DNA from: Planctomycetota bacterium
GTDB lineage: Bacteria > Planctomycetota > Phycisphaerae > UBA1845 > Fen-1342
Length of the DNA stretch: 34,118 nt
Assembly: GCA_022574815.1 (NCBI GenBank)
Contig: JACZRH010000009.1
Span: 1 to 34,118 of the forward strand
Direction of reading: 5' to 3'
Under the pieces are notes generated by a model. It worked only from the letters and a program-made list of their open reading frames with translations, was not told the DNA's origin and did no database searches. A program made the position numbers and the translations under genes. This document shows positions 1-8,323 of the stretch, one piece after another (within the stretch, counting starts at the first letter, position 1; every line of letters starts with the position of its first letter).

Positions 1-387
1 CGGGCGTGCTCGCCGTGCTGCGCGCCGCGCTGCAACTGCCTAATTTCGGCTGGTGGGTTCCGGGCCGCCCCGATCGGCCGCAACTCGCGACTTGTGACCG
101 ATTCGAAGTTTCCATGGCGTCGGTTTTTGAGCTGACCTTCGAAGCGACGGCCATCACGGCCCGTTGCCTGTTTCATCCTCGTCCGCGCATTATGCAGGTG
201 CGCAAGGGCCGTTGCATGGCGCGCTTTCCAAGGCCCATCCCGGGCGAGAACAAATTGATCCGGCGACCCAACTTCACCCGCTTGATCGGTTTCGACCCAC
301 CTGAGGTTGTGCGAGATTCAGGCGCGCCCTGTTCCAAAATTGACCATTGTCTACTGCCGAACACCGGTAACGGACCGGACGACTACC
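1..387. other. Left edge, no confident gene
   Basis: No reading frame here has clear protein character. An open frame from base 6 to 416 on the plus strand is rich in Pro, Arg and Cys, has no recognisable motif, and overlaps the end of the opposing DUF456 gene, so I do not call it. A short frame from base 2 to a TAA at 41-43 encodes an Ala/Arg-rich run (GRARRAARRAATA). It could be the C-terminal tail of a plus-strand gene that begins outside the window, but 13 residues cannot settle this. Confidence 0.3.
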
Positions 388-921
388 CTAGGGCCAGAAC
401 GCCGCTACGGCGATGACCAACCAGATCACCACGCCACTGACGATCTTGACAACCCTTCCCGCCAGCGTGCCCACGCCGGCCCCCACACCAGACTTGGCGG
501 ACTCGGAAAATTTGCGGCCGCCCGCCATCTCAAACCCCCACGCACCTAACCCCGCACCGACGCACGCACCAATTATGGACCCCAGGATGGGAATCGGAAT
601 CAGAAACGTCGCGGCGATCGCCCCCATGATGCCCCCCACAATCGCTCCAAACGAGCCGCGCTTCGTCGCGCCGGCCTTGGCCGCCCCGAACACGCCTGTG
701 AAAAACTCCGCCAGCTCGGCAGCCGCCGCGATGACGATGATCGCCACCAGCGTCCAGATGCTGAACATCTCGACACCACCGCGTTCCGCGTTGTCCCATT
801 GCCACCAAACAATGGCGGCGGTGGAGATGACTTTCAGCCAATTGCCCGGCAATCCCAAAACGACCAGCAGGAGCCAGGCCCCGTTGAGCAGGATCAGCAA
901 GGTCGCCCAAAGGTAGTTCAT
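388..921 (-). CDS. DUF456 family small membrane protein
   Basis: Predicted 177-residue inner-membrane protein of the DUF456 family, whose function is unknown. The N-terminal helix (about residues 5-35) carries the family-like LGLPGNWL motif. A second hydrophobic helix lies near 52-72, followed by an AELAEF segment and a Gly-rich stretch (about 78-130, with RGSFGAIVGGIMGA) typical of this family. A last helix (about 155-175) ends the protein. I chose the ATG at 919-921 because it starts directly before the first hydrophobic helix and has a GGGAG about 11 bases upstream. An upstream GTG at 945 would add eight residues. The gene stands alone, divergent from the RHS gene to its right. Length and composition suit the family. 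Confidence 0.85.
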   Translation of the reverse strand: MNYLWATLLILLNGAWLLLVVLGLPGNWLKVISTAAIVWWQWDNAERGGVEMFSIWTLVAIIVIAAAAELAEFFTGVFGAAKAGATKRGSFGAIVGGIMGAIAATFLIPIPILGSIIGACVGAGLGAWGFEMAGGRKFSESAKSGVGAGVGTLAGRVVKIVSGVVIWLVIAVAAFWP

Positions 922-1130
922 CGGAGAAAAAACTCCCGGGAGCACGTGCGCATCAGTTGCGTAACTGATGTACTCATCTTGATCTGAGTTTCATACAGAA
1001 CAACACGATGCCATTCTTACACTTGTTTTTGGATATTTCTCTTGACGTCCGATTTCCCGGGCCTGCTATTCGGACCTTCCGGGCGGGGCGCCTGTGTTCC
1101 AGAGCATCGATTCTCACGAAGGGGATAGAC

Positions 1131-3527
1131 ATGCGCCGCACAATGACCATCCTGCTGGCCGTCGGGGCCGCCTCGGTTTCGCTCACCATGTTCCGCATGT
1201 TCGCGTACGCGCAAGAGGGGGGCGGCGAAGAGTTTACGGTCTCGCCCGCCGCCGGGATGCCGCGGGCCTGGGAGGCCGGGCTGAACGTTTCGCCATACTC
1301 CGTCATCAATCTGTACAACGGCAACCTCATCACGATCCTACCGCTGATCGCGTTCGACCCCGTCGGACCGCCCGTCGAGTTCGTACTGTATCACAACAGC
1401 GCCGCCGCCGCCGACGGAGACGTCGAGGCTCCGCCGACCGGGTTCAGCCTCGGTGCGGGCTGGACCACGACCTACGGTTCCGGCGTGACCGACAACCTGG
1501 ACGGCACCGTCACGCTCACCGAGGACGACGGCAACCAGTACGTATACACCCCCAACGGGGGGACTTACGACCCGTCGGCCGGCAAGCACGACCGGCTCGT
1601 CTGGGACGCGGATAACGCGGCATGGGTCGTGACACGCGCCAGCCAAACGCAGCGCATCTTCGACAGTTCCGGCCGGCTGATCGAAGTCCTTGACAGCGCC
1701 GGCAACAAGCTCGCAATCGAGCGCGACTCGGCCGAGGATTACCGAATCACGGAGGTCCGCAGCGCCGCCCAGACCGGCGGCTCGGTCGGCAGCCACAAGC
1801 TCACGTTCACCTACGACGGGAACGACCGGCTCGCGTCGGTGGTCGACCCGCTCACGCCGGCCCGCACGTGGACGTTCGACTACGATCTCAGCGGCCGGCT
1901 CTGGAAGGTGCATCACCCGTATGACACCGGGAATGAGCCGATCACCGAAGTCGGATACGACAACGACAACCTCATCGTCGCCGTCATCAGCCGCGATTCG
2001 CAGCAGTGGGATTACACCTATTACACCGATTTCAAGCTCGCGACCGTCACCGACCCGTTGCCCGGCCAGATCGGCACCCGGGCCGTGCAGCAGTTCGCGT
2101 ATATCCAGCTCCGCACGGACGTTACCGACCGGCGCGGCTTCGTGTGGCGCTACACCTTCGACGGCTTGGGTCGCCTGCGGATTCGGACCGACCCGCTCGT
2201 CAAGACCCGCCGCTGGACCTACGACAGCGACAACAACCGGCTCACCTTCAAGGACGAGCTGAACCACACCTGGACCGCGACCTACGGCGCAGTCGCAAAA
2301 CTGGAGACGCTGACCAGCCCGCTGTCGGGGACGGCCCAGACCTGGACCATGACCTGGGTGCAGCCCGACCCGACCAACCGCCCGAATTTCTGGCGCCTCA
2401 AGCAGGTCAGCGACCCGCTCGGCCATTGGGTGCAGTACGCCTACGCCGACGCGAACGACCCCACGCTGGTCACGACCGTGACCGAACAGGAGGCCGCGCT
2501 CGGCTCAGGCACAGCCGTCACGACGCTCGAATACTACGACGCGGCCGCGTTCAACGCCCGCGGGCAGCTCAAGCTGGTCGTCACGGATGAAAATGGGGCC
2601 GAAGGCAACGGCGTCAAACACCTATACGAGTACGACCAGTGGGGCTATTTCGAGAAGCTGACCGAGGGCCTGTTCGGCGCACCCGGGCCGAATCAGTACC
2701 CTACCGTTCTCGGGCCTATGACCAACAACGCCGGCGGCGAAAACACAGGCGGCACCAACGACACCGGCGTCAACAGCACCACCGCGCTCGATCCAGATGG
2801 CAACCCCGTAGGGATCACCTGCGTGATCATGATCGGACCCGGTACTAATCCTCTTCGATTGAGCAATGGCATCCCGTCGCCGCACTTCGGCGTCTTCACG
2901 CAGTGTCTCTCGAACGCTACGTACGACATCGCCGGCCGCCCGACGCTGCTCGAGATGTGCCTCCCGGAGTCGGGAACGCGCACGTACACGCTCGACTACG
3001 ACAATCTCGGCCGCGTCACCCAATCGACGTTCTCGACCGACGAGCACCAGGGCTCAGGACCAAACCTCGTCACACGCGATTTCGACTACCTCGCCTACGA
3101 CCTCGAAGGCCGTCTGCTCCAGCGCCGCGGGCCGGACTCACAGGACACCTGGTACCTTCACGACGATCTAGGCCGGCCGAAAAATATTAATCGCAACGGC
3201 GTCAACATTGCGTACACCTACGACGACGCCGGGCGGCTGACGCTGATCACGAACGCCAACGGGACGAAAACGGTGCGGGAGTACGACGACGCGAATCGGC
3301 TGACGCAAATCCGTCACGAGGAGCCCAGCGCCCAATTGCTGACGCAGATCGATTCTACTTGGCGGCTGGACAACACGATCGACTCGCGGACCGAGACCGA
3401 CGCGACCGTCCAGCCGCAGAGCGTGGCGACGGTCACGTTCGAGTACGACAACCGCCGCCGGCTGACGCGACGTGCATCCATCGCAACTGCGTTCGAAAGT
3501 AAGAAAACACTCCACCGGGGAACGTAG
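1131..3527 (+). CDS. Exported RHS/YD-repeat protein, C-terminally truncated
   Basis: Predicted 798-residue secreted protein of the RHS/YD-repeat superfamily. The ATG at 1131 follows a purine-rich site (GAAGGGGAT) and starts a Sec-type signal peptide (MRRTMTILLAVGAASVSLTM..., probable cleavage after FAYAQ). Next comes an N-terminal region with PYSVINLYNGNL and a GFSLGAGWTT block, as in wall-associated RHS proteins, then many Y-D-x-x-G-R-L type repeats. The best are in the last 200 residues (LDYDNLGRV, YTYDDAGRL, REYDDANRL, FEYDNRRRL). RHS proteins normally continue into a conserved core end and a variable tip that is often toxic. This one stops abruptly within a repeat (ATAFESKKTLHRGT) with neither. 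It is therefore truncated or decayed at its 3' end. A small hairpin (CTCGG/CCGAG, 3531-3545) follows the stop. Confidence 0.9.
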   Translation: MRRTMTILLAVGAASVSLTMFRMFAYAQEGGGEEFTVSPAAGMPRAWEAGLNVSPYSVINLYNGNLITILPLIAFDPVGPPVEFVLYHNSAAAADGDVEAPPTGFSLGAGWTTTYGSGVTDNLDGTVTLTEDDGNQYVYTPNGGTYDPSAGKHDRLVWDADNAAWVVTRASQTQRIFDSSGRLIEVLDSAGNKLAIERDSAEDYRITEVRSAAQTGGSVGSHKLTFTYDGNDRLASVVDPLTPARTWTFDYDLSGRLWKVHHPYDTGNEPITEVGYDNDNLIVAVISRDSQQWDYTYYTDFKLATVTDPLPGQIGTRAVQQFAYIQLRTDVTDRRGFVWRYTFDGLGRLRIRTDPLVKTRRWTYDSDNNRLTFKDELNHTWTATYGAVAKLETLTSPLSGTAQTWTMTWVQPDPTNRPNFWRLKQVSDPLGHWVQYAYADANDPTLVTTVTEQEAALGSGTAVTTLEYYDAAAFNARGQLKLVVTDENGAEGNGVKHLYEYDQWGYFEKLTEGLFGAPGPNQYPTVLGPMTNNAGGENTGGTNDTGVNSTTALDPDGNPVGITCVIMIGPGTNPLRLSNGIPSPHFGVFTQCLSNATYDIAGRPTLLEMCLPESGTRTYTLDYDNLGRVTQSTFSTDEHQGSGPNLVTRDFDYLAYDLEGRLLQRRGPDSQDTWYLHDDLGRPKNINRNGVNIAYTYDDAGRLTLITNANGTKTVREYDDANRLTQIRHEEPSAQLLTQIDSTWRLDNTIDSRTETDATVQPQSVATVTFEYDNRRRLTRRASIATAFESKKTLHRGT

Positions 3528-3589
3528 CGCCTCGGACTTGCCGAGTCGATAATGCGCGTGCTTTGGGGGTGTCCAGCGGCCCGCGCCGA

Positions 3590-4189
3590 TCAATACGCGA
3601 AGTTGTCGATAATTCCGCCGCTGAAGTCGATCCGGGCGATCGCCGCACTGAAGTCGAGCGTGACGAAATTGGCAGAGTCGCCGAAGGTCGTCGCGCCCAG
3701 GCTGCTCACGGTGCCGAGCATGTTGCCGTCGGCGTCGAACGCGGTCGCGGTTCCCGCGCCGACGCTGCCGCCGTGAACGTAGAAGAAGTTGGCGGCGTCG
3801 ACAGCCGGGTCGAAGCTGACGCGTGCATTGCCGCTTTGGACCTCATAGGAGAAGGCGCCCGAGGCGTACAGCGGCGGTTGCCCCTGCGTGTCGACCACGC
3901 CGCCGGTCCAGGTGGAGCCGCGGATGGAGAAGTCGGTCGCGCCCGCGGTGGTTACGCCGGCCTCGTCGTTGGTGTTGTCGAAGCGAAGGGAGACGCCCGC
4001 GACGGCGCCCGTGCCTGCGCCGCCGGTCATGCCGTCTCCGCCCGTGTCGCTGCCGGTCGTGCCGGTGCCACCGCCGGCCCCCGTCCCGGTGTTCATGTCG
4101 TTGCCGGTCATGGAGTCGGTCTGCGTCGTGGGACAGCCGGCAAGAACCGCCAGACCCGCAAGCAACGCTAACGAACGAAGCGACTGCAT
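3590..4189 (-). CDS. Lipoprotein with Gly/Thr linker, function unknown
   Basis: Predicted 199-residue lipoprotein. Residues 1-18 form a signal peptide ending in the lipobox LAGC with Cys19 as the lipidated residue. Residues 20-62 are a flexible Gly/Thr/Met-rich linker, as expected for a tethered surface or periplasmic domain. The remainder looks beta-rich (VSLRFDNTND, FSYEVQSGNARVSF, FFYVHGGSVG) and ends IARIDFSGGIIDNFAY, reminiscent of beta-sandwich domains that close with an I-D-N-F strand. The start is supported by GGGAGA seven bases upstream. The gene converges on the truncated RHS gene. I do not recognise a specific family and give no function beyond a lipid-anchored envelope protein. 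Confidence 0.8.
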   Translation of the reverse strand: MQSLRSLALLAGLAVLAGCPTTQTDSMTGNDMNTGTGAGGGTGTTGSDTGGDGMTGGAGTGAVAGVSLRFDNTNDEAGVTTAGATDFSIRGSTWTGGVVDTQGQPPLYASGAFSYEVQSGNARVSFDPAVDAANFFYVHGGSVGAGTATAFDADGNMLGTVSSLGATTFGDSANFVTLDFSAAIARIDFSGGIIDNFAY

Positions 4190-4619
4190 TCGGTTTCTCC
4201 CAGAGAGTTTCGAATGTTCTATGTCAGCCCGAACCAGGCCCGCTTGTTCTCAACCAACCGAGACGCGCGGAAATTCCTGGCGCCATCCAAGTCGGCTTTA
4301 GCGAGCCCCGGCCCCGCCGACGCCACGCCGGTGAGCCCGCGGCGCGGACTTTCCAAGGTCCTTCCGCTGACTCTGTATGTTACCTACCGTTTAGAATCTT
4401 GCACCCGCCCGGCGCCCCGATCGCGACGGTGAGCGACACGAGCTCGGCCGGCCCGCCGCCAATGTGCGTCTCGGGCTGGAAACGGCGCGGTCGCAGTCGG
4501 CGAGCCAACGACGCCGCGGCGGACCCGATCAAGAACCGGCACGTTTGGGTTAAGCATTCACCTGCCTCAGCGTTTTCCAGAACAGACAGGCACACGACCA
4601 CGCGGAGTAGGAGATCGCC
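4190..4619. other. Gene-free stretch upstream of two divergent genes
   Basis: This 430-base stretch separates the divergent lipoprotein and small membrane protein genes. The frames that cross it are Arg/Pro-rich with no motif. It must hold the promoters of both flanking genes, but I see no convincing -35/-10 pair, repeat or strong hairpin. Confidence 0.4.
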
Positions 4620-4964
4620 ATGTTCGACCGTTTCGTGCAAACGCTGCTCAAGCACATTAACCAGCCGAAGCTCTACCAGCTCGCCAGGCCGGTGCTCGAG
4701 CGCATCCGCCGGCGCCCCATCATGGCCATAGCCGTCTTCGGCTGCGTGTTCGGAATGTTGGTGCTCGGCGCGGGATGTGCCTGCGCGACGGTGGCCGGCA
4801 TCGCGTTCAACGGCGGTCACGGCGGCTACGGACGGTCGCGTACGTGGTCACCCAACATGAATGACAACTTTTACCACAGCGACAACACCGACACGACGAT
4901 GAACCGCAACGGCAACAGCGGGTACATCTCCGGCGACGGGTTCACGTACAGTTGGGGGGATTGA
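4620..4964 (+). CDS. Small membrane protein, unrecognised
   Basis: Predicted 114-residue protein with an amphipathic, basic N-terminus (about residues 1-32), one hydrophobic segment (about 33-62, MAIAVFGCVFGMLVLGAGCA) and a polar C-terminal part rich in Gly, Asn, Asp and Thr. The ATG has a good ribosome-binding site (TAGGAG, 4608-4613). The GAGCAC stretch within the hydrophobic segment could be read as a lipobox, but it lies too far from the N-terminus for a normal lipoprotein signal. A single-pass anchor is more likely. I recognise no family. The start site and the sharp hydrophobic/polar division are the main support for a real gene. Confidence 0.6.
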   Translation: MFDRFVQTLLKHINQPKLYQLARPVLERIRRRPIMAIAVFGCVFGMLVLGAGCACATVAGIAFNGGHGGYGRSRTWSPNMNDNFYHSDNTDTTMNRNGNSGYISGDGFTYSWGD

Positions 4965-4974
4965 ACCAGCTCGT

Positions 4975-5037
4975 TCACCGCGGAGACACCATGACCAGTG
5001 CGAACGCGATGAGCGTGTCGAGGTGCTCCAGACTCAT
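4975..5037 (-). CDS. 20-codon ORF with strong RBS, possible gene remnant
   Basis: A minus-strand ATG at 5035-5037 is preceded by GGGAGGAGCATC, the best-placed Shine-Dalgarno site nearby. It opens only 20 codons: MSLEHLDTLIAFALVMVSPR, then TGA. The start (a short polar lead into LDTLIAFALVM) resembles the first residues of integral membrane proteins. This may be the intact 5' end of a membrane protein gene whose body has been lost. It could also be a real micropeptide or chance. The rest of the gap, up to 5303, holds only open frames without protein character. Confidence 0.25.
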   Translation of the reverse strand: MSLEHLDTLIAFALVMVSPR

Positions 5038-5303
5038 GATGCTCCTCCCGCTTGACGATTCTTGAATGACCGCAGACTAATCGGAATAGCCATTTTCATC
5101 GCGAATCGGAAGATAGGCGTCCAGGGGCGTTGGGTCAAAAAGACGGCCCTCAAACTCACCGTGAAAGGGGATTCTACCCGGGCCGGGCGGCGGCGCCAGT
5201 CCGTAGCCAGGTGCTTGCGCCCCGGGCTACAGACTACCGTGCCTGCGGGGCTGGCAGACCGGACGCCAGACCCGGACGCCGAGAACAACGCCGCGGCACG
5301 GCC

Positions 5304-6434
5304 TCAGGTTTCATGCCCCCAAAGCTTCCCGCCGCCGCGCGCTTCACGCCAAGCCTGCCGCCAGCGATGAATCTCGACCGGTCCGATCGGCGGCATGTTG
5401 GCGCGCTTTTGGACGGGCGGCAGCGGAGGAAAGGGCTTGCTCGGCAGCGTTTGATACCAATACGCGACCGAGCTGATGTCGAGCACCAGTCCGTTGGCGT
5501 GGCCGTGCTCGATCGAGGCCCGCAAGCTCTTGCGAAAGTGGATCGGATCCTCGAGGTGGTAGCGGTAGCAGTGCGTGCGGCCAAGCCAAGCCGGGTTCTT
5601 CAAATACTCCTGCGAGCGGTTGTTCACCCGGGCGTAGCCGAAATAGGGGTGCGTGTAGTGTTCGACCGGGCTCCAGGCGCTGTTGAAGTAATCCTCGGTG
5701 CCCGTGCCGTGCAGGCTCCCGGGCCAGGCCTCGCCGTCCACGAGGAACATGTCGTCGCCCTCGCCGGGCCACAGCGGGGTCGGGCAGTCGACAAAGTAGT
5801 TTACGCCGACAAAGTGCCCGCGGCCCTTGACGTCGCAGAAGAGATAGTTGTCGGCGTCGCCGGGGTTCTTGTGATCCGGGCCGAAGAGCCCCCACTCCTG
5901 CTCGACGCCCTGGTGCGGGTCGGTCAGCTCGCGGTTCCACCAGGCGTGGAAGCGGCCGACGTCCGCTTGCGGTCGGTCGTAGAGCTCATAGTCCACATAG
6001 AAATACAGGCGGTCGATCGCGTGGTCCGACTGGTTCTCGATCTCGATGCGGGCCCCGTCCGCGAACGGCATCGGGAAATAGCAATTCAGCGCGCGGCCCT
6101 CGCGCGGCGCCGCCGCCAGCGGCAGCGACTGGAAACAATAATTCTCCCCCCAGCCCTGGCCGAAGAAATCACCGAGCGGCGACTCGACGCTGGGATGGGT
6201 CTGCCCGTCCCAAAACATGCGCAAGACCGCGTGTCGGCGGATCATCTCGTCCTTGGCGGACAGCGTGATCCAGATGTGCCGCACGCAGCCGGGCCCGTCG
6301 ATCGCGGCCAGCGCTACGGTCTGCCCGGCCGGGACCTGGACGAAATCGTCGTTGCCGCCCGAGCGGTCGTAGGACGACGCCCGTTTCGAGCGGGCGTCAC
6401 GAAGGCGAGCAATTCCGGCAAGCGGCCCATCCAT
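5304..6434 (-). CDS. GH172 (DUF2961) family protein
   Basis: Predicted 376-residue protein of the DUF2961 family, now classed as glycoside hydrolase family 172. Characterised members act on fructofuranose and arabinofuranose linkages. I see the family pattern throughout: an N-terminal SSYDRSGGNDDFV segment (20-32), DGPGCVRHIWITL (46-58), SPLGDFFGQGWG (85-96), the central PLWPGEGDDMFLVDGE and the hallmark HGTGTEDYFNSAW. Glu225 (GEGDD) and Glu247 (GTEDYF) are spaced like the two catalytic glutamates reported for a characterised GH172 enzyme, so they are candidates here. There is no signal peptide from the chosen ATG at 6432-6434, which has GGAG six bases upstream. The longer open frame upstream is not protein-like. 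The substrate cannot be inferred from context. Confidence 0.88.
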   Translation of the reverse strand: MDGPLAGIARLRDARSKRASSYDRSGGNDDFVQVPAGQTVALAAIDGPGCVRHIWITLSAKDEMIRRHAVLRMFWDGQTHPSVESPLGDFFGQGWGENYCFQSLPLAAAPREGRALNCYFPMPFADGARIEIENQSDHAIDRLYFYVDYELYDRPQADVGRFHAWWNRELTDPHQGVEQEWGLFGPDHKNPGDADNYLFCDVKGRGHFVGVNYFVDCPTPLWPGEGDDMFLVDGEAWPGSLHGTGTEDYFNSAWSPVEHYTHPYFGYARVNNRSQEYLKNPAWLGRTHCYRYHLEDPIHFRKSLRASIEHGHANGLVLDISSVAYWYQTLPSKPFPPLPPVQKRANMPPIGPVEIHRWRQAWREARGGGKLWGHET

Positions 6435-6615
6435 GCGAAGCTCCGTTGAACAAGGTCGATTCGATCCTTCGAGACTTCGACAAAAAGCGTAACCGCGTCC
6501 GGCCGTTTGACAACCGGATAAGCCGGGGTCGGAGTCCTTGCCTTTCAAAGGTCCCCGACCGTATCCTCGTAGGCTGCGACAAATGAGATGCGGCGCGGAG
6601 TGGAAAGCCGCACGC

Positions 6616-6683
6616 GTCATTCCGAGCCCAGCGCGGAATCTTGCTGAATCCTAGGCAAGATGCTTCGCTTCGCTCAGCATGAC
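6616..6683 (+). repeat. 68-bp palindrome-ended dispersed repeat, copy A
   Basis: Starts GTCATTCCGAGC and ends GCTCAGCATGAC, so the two ends are near-perfect inverted repeats (GTCAT-C-GAGC). The interior holds GCGCGGAATCTTGC and GATGCTTCGCTTCGCT. The same 68-bp layout recurs at 10033-10100 (inverted) and 13732-13799. It sits between the GH172 gene and the zinc-ribbon gene and gives rise to a spurious reading frame (RHAERSEAS). Confidence 0.85.
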
Positions 6684-6730
6684 GTCTCACTCTTGGCGGT
6701 CTGCCCGGTATCTGCGCAAAAGGTTCGCTC

Positions 6731-7126
6731 ATGTACTGCCCCCAATGCGGCGCGCAAAACGAAGATAACTCCTGGCACTGCGTGCGATGCGGAGCCGCCT
6801 TGCGCCGCGGGGGGCAAAAGGACGCCGCGCCTTTGCCCGCCGAACCGCCGCAGTCGCTCTACTACGGAGCCCAGCCGCCGCGCGTGCCCAATTACCTCGT
6901 ACATTCAATTCTGTGTACGCTCTTCTGCTGCATGCCGTTCGGCGTCGTGGCGATCGTGTACGCGGCCGGCGTGAACACCAAGCTGGCTGCGGGGGACTAC
7001 GCGGGAGCGCAGCGATCCTCGCGTTCCGCCCAAAACTGGTTCCTCACGTCGGTGTTTTGCGGGCTGGTCGGCGGCCTCGCTTACTTCGGATTCATGATCT
7101 TCTTCGCAAGGGCGCCCTGGATTTGA
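6731..7126 (+). CDS. Zinc-ribbon plus CD225/dispanin membrane protein
   Basis: Predicted 131-residue membrane protein. The N-terminus is a zinc ribbon with two CxxC knuckles (Cys3/Cys6 and Cys17/Cys20). After a Pro-rich linker (about 28-52) comes a CD225/dispanin (IFITM-like) domain: hydrophobic helix NYLVHSILCTLFCCMPFGVVAIVYA (about 54-78), the intervening loop with VNTKLAAGDYAGAQRSSRSAQNW, and a second helix (about 103-126). The C-C-x-P-F-G-V-V-A-I-V-Y core and the G-D-Y-x-x-A loop are typical of bacterial members. The ribosome-binding site is weak. The stop overlaps the proposed TTG start of the DUF2752 gene, so the two are probably translated together. The function of bacterial dispanins is not established; a membrane scaffold or sensor is possible. 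Confidence 0.85.
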   Translation: MYCPQCGAQNEDNSWHCVRCGAALRRGGQKDAAPLPAEPPQSLYYGAQPPRVPNYLVHSILCTLFCCMPFGVVAIVYAAGVNTKLAAGDYAGAQRSSRSAQNWFLTSVFCGLVGGLAYFGFMIFFARAPWI

Positions 7127-7560
7127 TCCGAAGCCGACTGGAGCAAGGTCAAACCAGACGAATCGCGGCCGCGCTGGCCGCGCTCGCGGTGGCCTGCCTG
7201 GCTGGGCTGCTATTCTTCCTCAACCCGGAATACCCCCGGCTCTATCCGCCGTGCGTCTTTCACCATCTGACCGGGTGGCACTGCCCCGGGTGCGGGACGG
7301 CGCGCGGACTGCACGCGTTGATACACGGGCGCCTTGTCCAGGCCCTGGCGTTCAATCCATTCATGGTCGCGGTATTGCCGTTTCTGGCGGTCGCGGGCGC
7401 CCGCGGCCTGCGCGATGCGCTGGCGGGCGGCCCGCCGAAGACCCGCCGGCTTACGCCCGCTTGGGCCATCTGGCTGTTGGCCGGGCTGGTTGGAGCATTC
7501 TGGGCCCTGCGCAACATCCCATGGTTCCCCTTCACCCTGCTGGCTCCGCATCGGCTATGA
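7123..7560 (+). CDS. DUF2752 membrane protein
   Basis: Predicted 145-residue membrane protein of the DUF2752 family. The diagnostic motif is YPPCVFHHLTGWHCPGCGTA (about 41-60; Cys44, Cys54 and Cys57), followed by RGLHALIHGRLVQALAFNPF. Hydrophobic helices flank it at about 14-33, 78-95 and 110-130. The reading frame stays open far upstream inside the preceding gene, so the start must be chosen: TTG at 7123 forms a TTGA overlap with the upstream stop and has AAGGG about 10 bases before it. A later start at the GTG at 7189 would remove the first helix. Coupling to a dispanin gene recurs in this family. The function is unknown, although the Cys motif suggests metal binding or redox chemistry at the membrane. 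Confidence 0.82.
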   Translation: MIRSRLEQGQTRRIAAALAALAVACLAGLLFFLNPEYPRLYPPCVFHHLTGWHCPGCGTARGLHALIHGRLVQALAFNPFMVAVLPFLAVAGARGLRDALAGGPPKTRRLTPAWAIWLLAGLVGAFWALRNIPWFPFTLLAPHRL

Positions 7561-7594
7561 CGACGAAACAGCGCACTCCGAGCGACGAACGCGA

Positions 7595-8236
7595 ATGACC
7601 GGGAACGATCAACCTCGCCTTTCGCGCACGCTCTGGGCCCGCGGACTCAAACGCGCCTTCGATCTCGTCGCCAGCCTCACCGGACTCGTGCTCGTCTCGG
7701 TCGTCCTGTTACCGGCCATGCTGGCGGTCAAGCTCTCCAGCCCCGGCCCATTTTTCTTCATGCAGGTCCGCACCGGCCGCAACGGGCGCGCCTTTCGTCC
7801 CTTCAAGCTGCGGACCATGCGCGCCGCCCGCACGCCCGACCCGAAAGAGATCGTCCCGCTCGATCACCCCGAGATCACCGCGGTCGGCAAGCTGCTGCGG
7901 CGGCTCAAGATCGACGAGCTGCCGCAAATCCTGAACGTCGTCAAGGGCGACATGGCCCTGATCGGCCCGCGCCCGACGCTGCCCGACCAAACCGATAAGT
8001 ACGACGCGTTCCAGCGCCGCCGCCTGCTCGCGCGGCCGGGGCTGACCGGGCTCGCCCAAGTCAACGGCAACGCGGCGATCTCGTGGGACGAGCGGATCAA
8101 GTACGATGTGTACTATGTGGAACACCACGGCTTCTGGATGGACATCGGTATCCTGTTCAAAACCGTGCTCGTCGTGGCGCGCGGCGACGAGCATTTCGCC
8201 AAGCCGTTTGCCGAGAGCCCCTATGCCGCCAAATGA
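7595..8236 (+). CDS. Sugar transferase (monotopic phosphoglycosyl transferase)
   Basis: Predicted 213-residue bacterial sugar transferase (PF02397 family). It transfers a sugar-1-phosphate from a nucleotide sugar to undecaprenyl phosphate, the first membrane step in building a surface polysaccharide or glycan. It is the short form with one N-terminal membrane helix (about 20-47, KRAFDLVASLTGLVL...), then SPGPFFFMQVRTGRNGR (49-65) and FKLRTMR. The catalytic Asp-Glu dyad lies in KIDELPQ (Asp107, Glu108), followed by LNVVKGDMALIGPRP and RPGLTGLAQVNG. The ATG at 7595 gives the usual short N-terminus before the helix. The open frame upstream is a shadow of the DUF2752 gene. The formyltransferase and deacetylase genes follow within 90 bases each. 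Confidence 0.93.
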   Translation: MTGNDQPRLSRTLWARGLKRAFDLVASLTGLVLVSVVLLPAMLAVKLSSPGPFFFMQVRTGRNGRAFRPFKLRTMRAARTPDPKEIVPLDHPEITAVGKLLRRLKIDELPQILNVVKGDMALIGPRPTLPDQTDKYDAFQRRRLLARPGLTGLAQVNGNAAISWDERIKYDVYYVEHHGFWMDIGILFKTVLVVARGDEHFAKPFAESPYAAK

Positions 8237-8323
8237 AATGGATGGCAACAAGCCGGCCCGGTTTCGCCCCCTGCCCCGCCAACGATCAACGAACGGCGCG
8301 CCGCCGCCGGCGGAGCCGCGCGC

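Noticed and set aside
1338-2426. 362-codon minus-strand frame inside the RHS gene
   Set aside because: Shadow of the YD-repeat frame; Val/Arg/Gly-rich with no signal or motif.
5130-6449. 439-codon plus-strand frame opposite the GH172 gene
   Set aside because: Antisense shadow of a clear GH172 protein; its own product is Arg/Val/Ala-rich with no family features.
6397-6732. Small frames with RHAERSEAS-type sequence at the repeat copies
   Set aside because: They are translations of the 68-bp repeat and are not conserved proteins.
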